The notes under the pieces are model-generated. The model ran no database searches and had not been told where the DNA came from. It was given only the letters and a program-made list of their open reading frames with translations. Positions 15,592 to 25,181 of a stretch of 51,228 nucleotides of DNA are shown one piece after another. Positions within the stretch are counted from its first letter, which is position 1; each line of letters starts with the position of its first letter. The DNA comes from Planctomycetota bacterium. GTDB lineage: Bacteria > Planctomycetota > J058 > JAJDCQ01. The translations under genes were made by a program, and so were the position numbers. The stretch spans positions 1 to 51,228 of the forward strand of contig JAJDCQ010000112.1 in assembly GCA_029260755.1 (NCBI GenBank). The letters run 5' to 3'.

Positions 15592-17385
15592 TCAGCCGCG
15601 GTACGGGCAGCTCGACGAGCCGAAGCAGACCGGCTCGCACGTCGCGAGCTCCTCGGACTCCTCCACGCGGAGAACGCCGAGGAACACGCAGCGCGCGCAG
15701 GCCTCCACCGCCGGCTCGAGACGGACGTAGCCGCGCCGGCGGTACTCCGGCAGCGATCCGGGCGGACCGAGCCAGGGCGGCTCGCCGCTCTCCTCCTCCC
15801 CGGCGACGAGCCGGGCGAGCCCGCTCGCGCGCTGGAGATCGACGCCGCGGCGGCGCGACGGCGCGACGACGACGCCGAAGCCCGAGATCTGGTCGCCGCC
15901 GCGAAAGGCGTGCTTCCGCATCGTGGCCACGCCGACGCCGACCGCGAAGCCCCCCGCCGCGCCGTCGACCTCGCCCTCGACGATCAGAACCCACCCCTCG
16001 TAGACGTGCCTCCGATCCCCGAAGCGAACCGTCGCCGAGACCCTCGGCCGGACCGCCCCGACCCGGCCCCGAAACGGGAGTTTCCGACCGGCGGCGCCCT
16101 CGAGGCTCGCGGGACGCGGCGCCTGGGGCTCGAGGGCGACCACGGCGACGGCCAGGGCGCCCCCCGCCACCACCGGTCCGGGCCGCCGCTCGAGCTCCTC
16201 CTGCAGTCGCGAAAGACCGTGGAAGTCGAGGTCCTCGAGCCGCCGAGCCGACGTCGGCTCCCGCGCGACGTAGCGCCCGTCGGCGCTCTCGGCGCTTCGG
16301 TGATCGAAGCGCCAGCTCGCGAACGCGCCCGCCATGGAGTCGGCGTCGACCCCCTTGCTCCGGGCGAGCGCGCGAACGATCTCGAGCTGCTTCGGGGTCG
16401 GATCGATGCGCGGATCGAAGCCGTCGTCCTCATCGTCGAACGCCCGATCGAAGGTCGGCCGGACCGGTCCGCCGCCGTCCGGGCCGGCAAGCCGAGCCGC
16501 AACGCGCGCCTCCACCGGATCGCCGAGGCCCAGCGCCCAGACGACCAGCTCGACCTCGATCGCCCGCCACGCCTCGGCGAAGGAGGTCTTGAGCAGCGTC
16601 GCGAGCGACTTGACGCTCTCGAGGTTCATCGACGGATCGAGTCGTCGGGCGACGATCGCCCAGAGCGCCGAGGCCATCGCCGCGACGAGCCGGGCCCGCT
16701 CGTCCTCGCACGGCGCCGAGACGGTCTCGGCCAGGATCTCGACGCTCGTCGTGAGCAACGACTCGGCGGACGCCGCCGGCAGCTCATGGAGCGTGCGGAC
16801 CAAGGGTGCGCGCGATGGGTCGACGGCCGCCTCGACGGCCGCGCCCGGCGCGCCCGCCAAGCCCTCGACCACTCTCGCCTCGATCGACTCGAGGCGCCGG
16901 GCGGTCGGGTCGGCGGCATCTCCCTCCTCCGCGACGACCCTCCAGGCAGCCCAGACAGCGGCGAGAGCGACCCGGCGCGCCGCGGAGGCGTCGTAGTGAT
17001 GGACGACACCCACGACGACGCGAGCCGACTGGTTCAGGTCGTCGATGAACGCGATCCGCCGGCGGCGCCAGCCGACGACGGCGACCGGATCACAGACGAT
17101 CCGGCGTCCACGCTTGGCGAAGGGGCAGTCCTCGTCGACCGTCCACGTCGCCAGCCGGTTCGGCTTGAGACCGAGCACGCGAGCCAGCTCATCCCGCGCG
17201 ATCGGCCGCTCCTCGGCCGGGAGGAGGCGCTCGGCGAGGTCGCCCCCGCACGCGGCCGCCACGGTCAGCCTGGGCGCCGTCGTGCGTCCGTCGCGCTCGA
17301 GGGCTCGGAGAAGCGCGACGCCCGCGCCCTCGTCACGGGTCTCGCGCCATCGCCGCTCGAGCTCCCGCAGCTCGCGGTCGGACAC
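15592..17385 (-). CDS. Unknown protein with Cys-rich C-terminal tail
   Basis: 597 residues, function not recognised. The N-terminus ELRELERRWRETRDEG resembles a short segment found at the start of many planctomycete and myxobacterial proteins. Around residues 62-110 a helix-turn-helix-like stretch (RDELARVLGLKPNRLATW) is followed by RRIVCDPVAVVGWRRRR, reminiscent of small DNA-binding domains. A long helical middle follows, then a beta-rich part (RPRVSATVRFGD). The last 35 residues hold five Cys (563, 566, 583, 587, 593), a possible metal or Fe-S site. No signal peptide. It sits 36 nt downstream of the GspJ-like gene on the same strand and could be the last gene of that operon. It converges on the CBM48 gene (18 nt). 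Confidence 0.72.
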   Translation of the reverse strand: MSDRELRELERRWRETRDEGAGVALLRALERDGRTTAPRLTVAAACGGDLAERLLPAEERPIARDELARVLGLKPNRLATWTVDEDCPFAKRGRRIVCDPVAVVGWRRRRIAFIDDLNQSARVVVGVVHHYDASAARRVALAAVWAAWRVVAEEGDAADPTARRLESIEARVVEGLAGAPGAAVEAAVDPSRAPLVRTLHELPAASAESLLTTSVEILAETVSAPCEDERARLVAAMASALWAIVARRLDPSMNLESVKSLATLLKTSFAEAWRAIEVELVVWALGLGDPVEARVAARLAGPDGGGPVRPTFDRAFDDEDDGFDPRIDPTPKQLEIVRALARSKGVDADSMAGAFASWRFDHRSAESADGRYVAREPTSARRLEDLDFHGLSRLQEELERRPGPVVAGGALAVAVVALEPQAPRPASLEGAAGRKLPFRGRVGAVRPRVSATVRFGDRRHVYEGWVLIVEGEVDGAAGGFAVGVGVATMRKHAFRGGDQISGFGVVVAPSRRRGVDLQRASGLARLVAGEEESGEPPWLGPPGSLPEYRRRGYVRLEPAVEACARCVFLGVLRVEESEELATCEPVCFGSSSCPYRG

Positions 17386-17421
17386 CCAGGTCGTCCTCGC
17401 TCGCGCTCGGCTGGAGCGTCG

Positions 17422-18471
17422 CTACCGGAGCCAGATCGTCTGAACCAGGCTCCCCCGCGGCGTCCCCCGGGCCGTCGTCCCGATCGTCGCCCGGACGCCC
17501 GCCGGCAGGACGTGGATCACGTAGGCGACGTCGGTCACGTCGTCGACGATCGGCGGCAGCTCCATCAGGTGCACGACGACCGGGTCGGCGCCGCGGTCGA
17601 TCTGCCGGATCGTGTACTCGGCGAACGGGAGGTTCGTCCCCTGGATCCTGACGATGTCGAACGGCCGGACGAAGTCGAAGACATCGGGGTTTCCGCCCGT
17701 CACCGCGTTCGGGATGTCGAGCTGCGCCTCGAGGCCGGAGTTTCGAAGGGTGGCCGGATCGATGACGACGCCGGCCGCGTCGACGTCGGTCGCGTAGAAG
17801 AAGAACGCGCCGCCGTCGGTCGGCCCGCCGCCCGCGTCCGGGTCGCGGAACGCCGGACTCAGCCGATTGGGCCCGGCCAGGAGCGGATCCGCCTGGTCCA
17901 TCGCGAACTCGATCCGGAAGTCGATCACGTTGTCGGCCAGGTCGTTGAGCTGCGCCGTTCCGACGAGCTCGACGCCCGTCCCCGGGGTGATCTGCACCTC
18001 CTGGATCGAGCGGCGGAGGACCGGGTTCGCCGGCTGCCCGATCCCCTGGAGCTGATAGTCGACCAGGAAGTAGCGTCGCTGGTTGTTGCCCAGGTCGTCG
18101 CGGAACGTGACGAAGCGGATCCGATCGGCGTGGAGGTCGATCTCGTTCGCCGCGCCCTGATTCGCGTAGACCGTCCCCGCCATGGCGAGGCCGAAGCTCG
18201 TGTTCGCGACCGGATAGATGTGCTCGAGGTCGGTCGCCAGCAACTCCATGGCGACCTGCGCCCCGCGGAAGTTCCGGATCCGGAGATCCGTCTCGACGAC
18301 GACGATCCGCGACTGCTGGAACACGAACCCCATCACCGCGACGAGGATCGAGGTCAGGGCGAGCGCGATCATCAGCTCGATGAGGGTGAAGCCGCCCGCG
18401 GTCGAGCGTCGACCTCCGCGCCCCGTCCTGGGTCGCCGCCTCGTCGTCGTCACGTCGGTCGCCATCCTCAT
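17422..18471 (-). CDS. GspJ/PulJ-like pseudopilin
   Basis: 349 residues. The N-terminus has a basic leader (TTTRRRPRTGRGGRRS) and the type IV prepilin signature GGFTLIELMIALALTSIL: cleavage would fall after Gly, leaving N-terminal Phe with Glu at +5. The body is beta-rich as in GspJ (TDLEHIYPVANTSFG, DVAYVIHVLPAG). GspJ-like minor pseudopilins help form the tip of a type II secretion pseudopilus; this one is longer than the usual ~200 residues. ATG 18471 has GGAG 8 nt upstream; the ATG lies 2 nt after the upstream stop, so translation is coupled. No GspD, GspE or GspF genes are in the window. Confidence 0.87.
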   Translation of the reverse strand: MRMATDVTTTRRRPRTGRGGRRSTAGGFTLIELMIALALTSILVAVMGFVFQQSRIVVVETDLRIRNFRGAQVAMELLATDLEHIYPVANTSFGLAMAGTVYANQGAANEIDLHADRIRFVTFRDDLGNNQRRYFLVDYQLQGIGQPANPVLRRSIQEVQITPGTGVELVGTAQLNDLADNVIDFRIEFAMDQADPLLAGPNRLSPAFRDPDAGGGPTDGGAFFFYATDVDAAGVVIDPATLRNSGLEAQLDIPNAVTGGNPDVFDFVRPFDIVRIQGTNLPFAEYTIRQIDRGADPVVVHLMELPPIVDDVTDVAYVIHVLPAGVRATIGTTARGTPRGSLVQTIWLR

Positions 18472-18473
18472 CG

Positions 18474-20066
18474 TCACTTCTCCAGGCATCGCGAGACCGA
18501 GAGCAGGGCGAACGAGGTGGCCAGGACGGGATCGTCCTCGCTCATCACGTTCACCCGATTGGCCCACGACCCGTCGGCGTGCTGGCGGTAGATCAGCTCG
18601 CTCGCGACTTCCTTGCGCCAGTCGATCGCGAGCCCGTCGCGCGCCCTCATGTCCGTCGCGTTCGCCGCGGAGAGCGCGTCGGTCAGTGAGTTCAAGTAGT
18701 AGAAGTAGATCCCGTACTGGTTCGGGATCGGATCGTCGTCCCGGAAGCCCGGGTTCTTCTTGACGTCGAAGTTCTGCCCCAGCCACGAGACCGTGGCCGC
18801 CACCTCCGGCGAGTCGACCGGCATGCGAGCGTAGATGAGCGAGCGCAGGCCGTCGCTCGACGCGCTCCCGTACGACCGGAAGCGGACCCGCCCGTTCTTG
18901 AGCTTCTCGGTGCCGGCCTTGCTCTCGCGCGGGTTGAAGCAGAAGCCGCCGTCGTAGATCTTCGCGACGTGGTCCGGCGCCTCGAGGCCTCGGTAGTTGT
19001 GGCACCGCGAGAGGAACAGGCGGGCGCGCGCGTAGTCCTCGTGGTCCTCGGAGAGGCCGGCCCGGTAGAGGGCCTCGAGGCACGCGGCCGAGATCGAGAC
19101 GTCGCCCCGGAGGGTGCTCCGGGTGTCCTCGTGGAAGTAGTTCCACGAGCCGTAGAAGAGGAACTCGTACTCGCTGATGTCGTGCTTCTCGTGGAGCTGC
19201 CGCCCGGCGAGGTAGTCTCGGATCTTCGCGACGGTCTCCGGCTCCCGATCGAGGACGGCGAGGGCGGAGAGGGTCAGGGCGGTCGTGTAGGTCGTGTAGT
19301 TGACCGTCTCGTCGCCGGCGTGCACGGCGCCGGCCTCGTTGACGAGGCCCTTCAGGTAGCCGATCGCGGCATCGATCGTCTTGGCGTGCTTCTTCTGGAG
19401 GTCGGCGGGGAGCTGCGCGTAGGCGCGCAGCGCGAGCGCCGTCGACGGGGCGCTCGGCTCGCGTCCGGCGAGCTGGAAGTGCGGGAAGGAGCCGTCGGGC
19501 GTCTGCGCGGCCGCGAGGAACGCGGCGCCGCGCTCCAGGGCGGCGCGCCCGAGGGCGGCCGTGTCGAAGACGCCGACCTCGATCGTGACGGCGGCGACCT
19601 CGCCGTCGCGCCAGCGCCCGAGCTTCACCCGGCGCCCAGGCCCGAAGAAGCGGAGCGCATCGCCGAGCCGTCCCGAGTCGCCGACCTTCTGGTCGTTCAG
19701 GGTGACGATCCGGTCGCCGGCGACGACGCCGGCGGCCTCGGCCGGCGAGCCGGCCACGACGTTCACGATCCGCACGCCGGGCGGCGGGCTCTCGCCCTCG
19801 TCCTCCTCGTCCCGCGCCGTGCTGAAGTGGATCCCGAGCCATCCCTCGCTCGAGTCGGACGCCGCCGCGCCCGCCGCGCCGCCCCCGCCGGCGCTCGCCG
19901 CCGCGGGGGTCTCGGCCGTCGCTCCGGCCGCGCCGGCCGCGCCCGCGGCCGGGCCGGGGGACGTCGCGGGCGTCTCGGCAGCGGGGCATCCCGTCACCGA
20001 CGCCGAGGCGAAGCCCAGGATCAGCAAGGTGAACAGCGGCCCGACGCTACGATCGGCTCTGGCCAT
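18474..20066 (-). CDS. Lipoprotein with PDZ domain and alpha-toroid domain
   Basis: 530 residues. The signal peptide ends in SVTGC, followed by a ~50-residue Ala/Gly/Pro linker. A PDZ domain lies at about 75-168 (WLGIHF, GVRIVNVVAGSPAEAAGV, GDRIVTLND). From about 175 to the end there are repeated helical hairpins with the QxxDGSF-type pattern of prenyltransferase/squalene-cyclase toroids: AAQTPDGSFPHFQ, YRQHADGSWANR. In planctomycetes such toroid domains occur in many surface proteins; here there is no DxDD or zinc motif that would mark an enzyme. It may bind a peptide tail through the PDZ domain. It lies between two pseudopilin genes, suggesting a role in the same apparatus. A hairpin precedes its start. 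Confidence 0.85.
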   Translation of the reverse strand: MARADRSVGPLFTLLILGFASASVTGCPAAETPATSPGPAAGAAGAAGATAETPAAASAGGGGAAGAAASDSSEGWLGIHFSTARDEEDEGESPPPGVRIVNVVAGSPAEAAGVVAGDRIVTLNDQKVGDSGRLGDALRFFGPGRRVKLGRWRDGEVAAVTIEVGVFDTAALGRAALERGAAFLAAAQTPDGSFPHFQLAGREPSAPSTALALRAYAQLPADLQKKHAKTIDAAIGYLKGLVNEAGAVHAGDETVNYTTYTTALTLSALAVLDREPETVAKIRDYLAGRQLHEKHDISEYEFLFYGSWNYFHEDTRSTLRGDVSISAACLEALYRAGLSEDHEDYARARLFLSRCHNYRGLEAPDHVAKIYDGGFCFNPRESKAGTEKLKNGRVRFRSYGSASSDGLRSLIYARMPVDSPEVAATVSWLGQNFDVKKNPGFRDDDPIPNQYGIYFYYLNSLTDALSAANATDMRARDGLAIDWRKEVASELIYRQHADGSWANRVNVMSEDDPVLATSFALLSVSRCLEK

Positions 20067-20082
20067 CTCTTCCTCTTCGACG

Positions 20083-20108
20083 GCCGGGACCGCCTCGGCG
20101 GTCCCGGC
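20083..20108 (-). other. Intercistronic hairpin before the PDZ lipoprotein
   Basis: Perfect 12-bp inverted repeat GCCGGGACCGCC / GGCGGTCCCGGC with almost no loop, 17 nt upstream of the ATG at 20066 and next to its ribosome binding site. No T-run follows. It may stabilise the downstream mRNA, attenuate transcription or limit translation. Confidence 0.6.
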
Positions 20109-20174
20109 TCACGCACGGTGTCACGATCCATTCGAGAACGAGCCCCGCCGACTGCCGACGGACGGGTCGCCGGA

Positions 20175-23100
20175 TCACTCCGGCGTGCTGCCGATGTAGC
20201 GCGCCCTCGGCGGGAACACCGTGACGGTGATCTCGTCGAACACGGGCGTCACGTTGCGTCCCGGCCGCTGGCCGGCGACCGCGCCGCCGGTCGAGTTCTG
20301 GAACTCGACGCGGTAACCGATCTCGTTCCCCGCGATCACCGTCGTCCCGGGCCGCTGGCCGCTCGTGAGATCAGTCGCGCCCCCGAAGACGCCCCCGCGA
20401 GCGACCCGACCGACGATGTCGCCGCCGCCGGTGATCGTCGCCGTGGAGACGTCGAGGTTGCCGCCGACATCGACGCTGACCTCGAAGCCGGACGCCGCGT
20501 TCTGGCCGCCCCACTCGCTCGGCACTCGGCCGCCGAAGTAGACGTGGCCGACCTCCGAGCTGCTCCCGGCGCCGAGGTCGGGGAGGAGGAACTTCCCGAC
20601 GAACGCCGCGCTGTCGCCGCCGGCCGCGAACTCGTCGAAGCGGAGGTCGTTGATCCGGTTGTCGACCTGCGCGAAGTCGGCCCGGCTGTAGATCACGACG
20701 TCGTCGATGACCGCGTTCGGGAAGCGACGGAACTGGTTCGCCCCGGCGCCGGTGAGCGGCAGCGGCTGATCGAGACCGAAGAGGGTCCGGTCGGCGGCGG
20801 AGTTGAAGTCGGGGACCTGGCTGTAGCCGCCGATATGGAGACGCTGCTGCGCGTTGTGCGACCGGAGGAGGAAGAGCTCCGCCTCGAGGTCATTGATGAG
20901 GGTGAGGTGGTTGATGGTCTCGGTGATGTCGCCTGTGCCGCCGATTCCGTCGTTGTCGTCATCGTCGACGTCGACGTTGGTCACGACGACCTCGATCTCG
21001 CTCGTCCGGGTGTTGACGTCGCTCGCCACGGCCGGACGGGTGATCCCGGGCGCCGCCGCGCCATCGACGAAGAGCCGGATGTCGGGGTCCCCGGTCAGGT
21101 TGCCCCAGCGGAAGAGAACCTGATGCCACTCGCCCGCCCGCCACGCGGTGATCGGGAAGGTCCGCTCGGTGTAGATGACGTTCAGCCCCTGCGGCGTCGC
21201 GTTGATGCTGACCTGTCCATCGTTCGGGGGAAGGCCCGGATCGCGCGGCATCCGGACGAGGAGCTCCTCCGGCGGCATGCTGCCTTCCGGGAGGCCCCAG
21301 TAGAAGATCGCCGCGCGCAGCTCGTCGCCGAACCGCTCGATCCGCACGCCGAGCCCGGCCTGGGTGCAGCCCGTCGTGAACGCGGGCGCGGGCGGCGCCT
21401 CGCTGACGAGGGTGTTGATCGGCCCGAAGCGGACGATCTGGACGTAGGACTCGTCGCTGCCGAGGTCGCCGTCGGTCATCGGGCGAACCCAGAACTCGAC
21501 GCCGCCGCCCATGATGTTGATCGGCCCCTGGTCACCAGCGACCGAGTCGATCGTGCCCTCGGCGGCGGCGGAGCGGAACGAGAGGACGTCGTCGAGGTCC
21601 ATCCCGTCGCCGCCGTTGTCGTCGCGCCGCCAGCACCGCATCCCGTCCGGACCGAAGTCGCCCGGGTCCTGGATCGTGCTGATCGAGCCCGACGCACCCT
21701 GGGTCATCGACCGCTCATCGCGCCCGACCGGCGTGATGAGCGGGTCCGGTCCGCCGTACGAGCCGCCGAGCCAGTCGCTCAGGGTCGAGGGCACCGCCTC
21801 GCCGTCGAGGGCGAGGATGATCGGGTCCGGACCGCCGGTCCGCGTCTCGAAGGCGTCACGAGACGGCGAGGCGACCTGGATCCACCCGGCGAACTGACAC
21901 GGCGGCGGCGGGTTCGCCGTCGTCCGCTGGCGCGGCTCGGGGTGGAGCTCGAACCGGTGACCCGCGTCATCGCGGGCCGAGACGAGATCGACCGTGCCGG
22001 TGCCGCCGAGAGCGTCGTTGAAGGCGCGCTCGAAGTCGGCCTGGGTCGTGTGCTGGAGCGTCAGGAAGATCTGCGCGATCGTCGTCTCGTGCGCCTCGGC
22101 GACGAGCTCGCCCGGAGCCGGGCCGAAGAAGATGCGCCCGAACGAGTCGAACTCGAAGTAGCCGGTCGAGTGGCAGATGAAGTCGGGCACGTCCGTGCCG
22201 ATGTGGGTCTTCTCGAAGTATCGCCAGCCAGTCGTGTTGCCCGCGTTGTCGAGGATCCGGAACCGATCGAGGAGGACCGGGTCGGCCGGCATCGTCGAGA
22301 CGAGCGGCGGGTTCGGATCGACGGCCGCGCGGACCAGGTCGACCTTCTCGTCGGTCAGCCCGGCGACGGTTCCGACGAGCGACTCGAGGTGCGCCTCGAA
22401 GTCGTCGAGGCTCTCGTAGGGCCCGACGCCGGTCCGGCGGACGCGCATCTGCTCGGCGATGTCGCGCGCCTCGGTCTGCGTCACGGTGACGGCGTTGCCG
22501 GCCGTGAAGCGGATGACCTCGCCGGTGTTGATGACGAAGTTCGTCGTCTCGACGATCGTCGGCGTGCCGGTCAGTCCGCTCAGGACCGCCTCGATGAGCT
22601 CGCGCGGCGCGGTGTTCAGGTTGATCGGAGAGCGACTCGTGACGCCGACGCCCTGGTAGTCGGTGCCGTTGTTGACCGACTGATAGCTGACGGGGAAGCG
22701 GTTGACGGTCGCGCCGGGCTGGACGCCGACCCGCGCCCGCCACGAGTGCACGGCCAGGTAGGGCGCCGCGACGTCGTAGTTGTCGCGCGAGTCGAACGCG
22801 GCCGCGAGCGCGTCCTTCGTCTCGAACTGGAAGTTCTGCTGCGCGTCCCGGCGATCGAGGACCGACTGGATCTCGGTCGCGGGGAGCGGATTGGCCACGC
22901 CCTGGACCGCGGCGATCGCCAGACCCAGGTTCGTGAGGACCCGCTCGAGCTCGGTGCGGTTGCCGATGAAGTCATTGACGTTGAGCTGACCGCTGCAGTC
23001 GAACGCCCGCACCTCGAACGTGTCGCCGACCGCGCCGAAGCTGTTCGCCAGCGTCCCCGTGATCGGCGTGTCGATCTCGCCCGCGATGGTGAGCGGGAAC

Positions 23101-23357
23101 GCGATCTCGTTCGCGCCGGTGTTGATCCGCGGGAACGGTTGCTCTCGGCAGTACTCGCGGACCCGGGCGACGGCACGCTCGACCCCGCCTCGCGCGACCG
23201 TCTGCGCGTTCACGGACTGCATGTGATTCGCGGCGGCCGCGCGCTCGAGCGCCGTGACCTGCGCGAACGACAGGGCGAACACGGCGAGCAGGAAAAGAAC
23301 GCCCAGAGCGACGATCAGAGCCGCCCCTCGGTCGCGCCTACGCGTGCGATCAGACAT
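20175..23357 (-). CDS. GspK-like pseudopilin with LamG-like insert
   Basis: 1060 residues. The N-terminus fits GspK/PilX proteins: DRTRRRDRGAALIVALGVLF, a single membrane helix, then VARGGVERAVARV. A GspK helix-hairpin pattern follows (SPINLNTAPRELIEAV, near residue 250; ESLDDFEAHL further on). GspK is usually about 330 residues. From about residue 560 to 770 a LamG/concanavalin-like sandwich is apparent (GGGVEFWVRPM, AGEWHQVLFRWG, DIRLFVDGAAAPG), and more beta-rich sequence follows. GspK tops the pseudopilus tip, so an enlarged version could carry a ligand-binding head to the surface. ATG 23357 has a strong GGGAGGAGGGG. The open frame continues upstream only as a shadow of the next gene. Confidence 0.85.
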   Translation of the reverse strand: MSDRTRRRDRGAALIVALGVLFLLAVFALSFAQVTALERAAAANHMQSVNAQTVARGGVERAVARVREYCREQPFPRINTGANEIAFPLTIAGEIDTPITGTLANSFGAVGDTFEVRAFDCSGQLNVNDFIGNRTELERVLTNLGLAIAAVQGVANPLPATEIQSVLDRRDAQQNFQFETKDALAAAFDSRDNYDVAAPYLAVHSWRARVGVQPGATVNRFPVSYQSVNNGTDYQGVGVTSRSPINLNTAPRELIEAVLSGLTGTPTIVETTNFVINTGEVIRFTAGNAVTVTQTEARDIAEQMRVRRTGVGPYESLDDFEAHLESLVGTVAGLTDEKVDLVRAAVDPNPPLVSTMPADPVLLDRFRILDNAGNTTGWRYFEKTHIGTDVPDFICHSTGYFEFDSFGRIFFGPAPGELVAEAHETTIAQIFLTLQHTTQADFERAFNDALGGTGTVDLVSARDDAGHRFELHPEPRQRTTANPPPPCQFAGWIQVASPSRDAFETRTGGPDPIILALDGEAVPSTLSDWLGGSYGGPDPLITPVGRDERSMTQGASGSISTIQDPGDFGPDGMRCWRRDDNGGDGMDLDDVLSFRSAAAEGTIDSVAGDQGPINIMGGGVEFWVRPMTDGDLGSDESYVQIVRFGPINTLVSEAPPAPAFTTGCTQAGLGVRIERFGDELRAAIFYWGLPEGSMPPEELLVRMPRDPGLPPNDGQVSINATPQGLNVIYTERTFPITAWRAGEWHQVLFRWGNLTGDPDIRLFVDGAAAPGITRPAVASDVNTRTSEIEVVVTNVDVDDDDNDGIGGTGDITETINHLTLINDLEAELFLLRSHNAQQRLHIGGYSQVPDFNSAADRTLFGLDQPLPLTGAGANQFRRFPNAVIDDVVIYSRADFAQVDNRINDLRFDEFAAGGDSAAFVGKFLLPDLGAGSSSEVGHVYFGGRVPSEWGGQNAASGFEVSVDVGGNLDVSTATITGGGDIVGRVARGGVFGGATDLTSGQRPGTTVIAGNEIGYRVEFQNSTGGAVAGQRPGRNVTPVFDEITVTVFPPRARYIGSTPE

Positions 23358-23422
23358 GACCCCTCCTCCCGGCGATTCCCTCGGCGGGTGGCGCGCTGCG
23401 CCCCCCGCACCGAATCGTCGGG

Positions 23423-25021
23423 TCAGTCCTTCTTCTCTCCGTCGTCCTTTTTCTCTCCACCGCCGTCCTCCGGTTCGACCACGCCTTCCGTGGGCGGGAG
23501 GATCTTCTTGAGCTTCGGATCGTCGAGCACCTTGAACGACTCGGCCGTCTTCTGGACGTCCTCCTCGTAGGTGGTCCACTGATCCTCCGCCACGACGGAG
23601 ATGAAGTTGTAGGTTCGCTTGTGCCACCGGCAGAACAGGGCGTAGTCGCGCACCCGGTAGGTCTTGCCTTCGTGCTCGGTGGTAAAGATCTGATCGAGCC
23701 CGGGGCGGACGCCGCCGGGCATCGTGTCGTCCGCCGGGCGGATGCGCTTCTTCGAGATCTGCCGGAAGCCGACCCATCGCCCGAGGGTGGCGACCTCGTG
23801 GATCTTGCCCAGGTCCTTGTAGTCCTCGGCCGTCGGGTAGTCGTGGATCTCGACGCCGAGCGCCGCGAGCTGCCGCTTCTCCTTCTCGGGCGGACGAATC
23901 CGAAGGCGAAGCCCCGGCGAGCTGATGTGGAAGTCGAAGACCCACTTCGAACCCTGCTTCTGGATCTCGAACTTCGACATCGTGCTGCGGAACAGGTCGC
24001 CGTGGGCGTCCTCCTTCCGCTCGGGCTTCTGGAGATCGATCATGCGCCACTCGATCGGCTCCTCGTCGAGGAGGACGTAGGCGCGCTGCGCGTGGCTCAG
24101 GCTCTCCTCGTAGAGCTTGGAGAACTTGAACGACTCGTTGTACTGGAACTTCGCGGGCACCTTCTTGTCGAGGCGCGTGTAGATCTCGCGACCGAAGAAC
24201 ATGTACATGCGCTCCATCAACATGTACAGGTGATCGAACTCGGCGTGAACGTCGGGGAAGTAGGTCGCGAACAGGTAGCCGCGGAACTCCTTGTCATCGA
24301 ACTTGATCGTCTCGTAGACGTTGCCCCAGAACTCGTCGTCGAAGCGCTCCCACTGGGTGACGACGTCGTCGACCTTCCCGTAGGGCAGCTCGCCGGGCTC
24401 CATCGAGCCGTCGGGCTTGCGACCCTCGCGAAGCGCCTTCGCCATGTCGCGCGCGGAGCTCTCGAGGCGAATCCACTTCGCCGACTCGTTGAGGTAGGCG
24501 CCGCGCTGAAGCAGGGCGCTGTGGACCTCGTGGAGATTGCCGAGGATGTCGAGGTAGCGCTTCCGCACCTTGTCGCGCTCCGCCTTCGCCTCCTCCTCGG
24601 TGCCGACCATCAGCGTCTTGCTGCTCGGCTCGAACGTGACGTCCTTGTCGAGCTCCTTCAGGATCTTCGTCTTCTGGATCCGGCGATCGAAGTGCGCCTT
24701 CGCCGTGTAGGGACCGGGGAGCACCTTGCCCTCCGGCTTGAGGACGATACTGAAGCGCTTGCGGGAGACCGGCGCGCGAACGACCGCGGCGGAGGCCTCG
24801 TCGAGCGTCATCGTGATCGAAACGATCGCGCCGTCGGGTACGTCGATGCTCCCCTCGAGGACGAACTCCGGCGTTCCCGCGCCCTCGTCGGGAGCGGTGA
24901 ACGTCTCGAGCGTGATCGGACGCGGATCCTCGCCGAACGCCGGGCCGATCGCGACGAGCGCGACGACGGAGAGAGCGACGGTGAGCACCGGAATCGTGGG
25001 ACGAGCAGCGAACGAACGCAT
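23423..25021 (-). CDS. Secreted protein of unknown function
   Basis: 532 residues. A clear signal peptide (VLTVALSVVALVAIGPAFGE, cleavage near 31) leads to an N-terminal beta domain (VLEGSIDVPDGAIVSITMTL, an immunoglobulin-like look) and a charged alpha-helical middle with many Lys/Glu (KAERDKVRKRYLDILGNLHE). The C-terminal part is mixed, and the tail is Lys/Asp/Glu/Gly-rich. I do not recognise the family. GAGGAGGG precedes ATG 25021. It is the first gene of the pseudopilin operon, 66 nt before the GspK-like gene, and has a good promoter 131 nt upstream, so it is probably a periplasmic partner of that apparatus; this is inference from position. Confidence 0.78.
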   Translation of the reverse strand: MRSFAARPTIPVLTVALSVVALVAIGPAFGEDPRPITLETFTAPDEGAGTPEFVLEGSIDVPDGAIVSITMTLDEASAAVVRAPVSRKRFSIVLKPEGKVLPGPYTAKAHFDRRIQKTKILKELDKDVTFEPSSKTLMVGTEEEAKAERDKVRKRYLDILGNLHEVHSALLQRGAYLNESAKWIRLESSARDMAKALREGRKPDGSMEPGELPYGKVDDVVTQWERFDDEFWGNVYETIKFDDKEFRGYLFATYFPDVHAEFDHLYMLMERMYMFFGREIYTRLDKKVPAKFQYNESFKFSKLYEESLSHAQRAYVLLDEEPIEWRMIDLQKPERKEDAHGDLFRSTMSKFEIQKQGSKWVFDFHISSPGLRLRIRPPEKEKRQLAALGVEIHDYPTAEDYKDLGKIHEVATLGRWVGFRQISKKRIRPADDTMPGGVRPGLDQIFTTEHEGKTYRVRDYALFCRWHKRTYNFISVVAEDQWTTYEEDVQKTAESFKVLDDPKLKKILPPTEGVVEPEDGGGEKKDDGEKKD

Positions 25022-25151
25022 GCCTTCCCTCCTCTGACCTCTTGACGTGTGCAGGCGACGGTCTCGTGCACGACCTTTTTCATGGTCGGCAAAGCTCGTG
25101 CCTGAACGCTCCGAAATGAAGTGCGCGGTGATGATGTGAGGAATGAGGAGG

Positions 25152-25181
25152 AGTATAGAGCATCGCGGAAAACGCTTTCAA
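25152..25181 (-). promoter_or_regulatory. Promoter of the pseudopilin operon
   Basis: On the minus strand TTGAAA (25181-25176), 18 nt, TATACT (25157-25152); five of six consensus bases in each hexamer. Transcription would begin near 25145, leaving a leader of about 124 nt before the ATG at 25021. Confidence 0.65.

Noticed and set aside
18969..23570. A 1533-codon plus-strand open frame over the pseudopilin operon
   Set aside because: Antisense shadow of the GspK-like and PDZ genes, without signal, motif or ribosome binding site.
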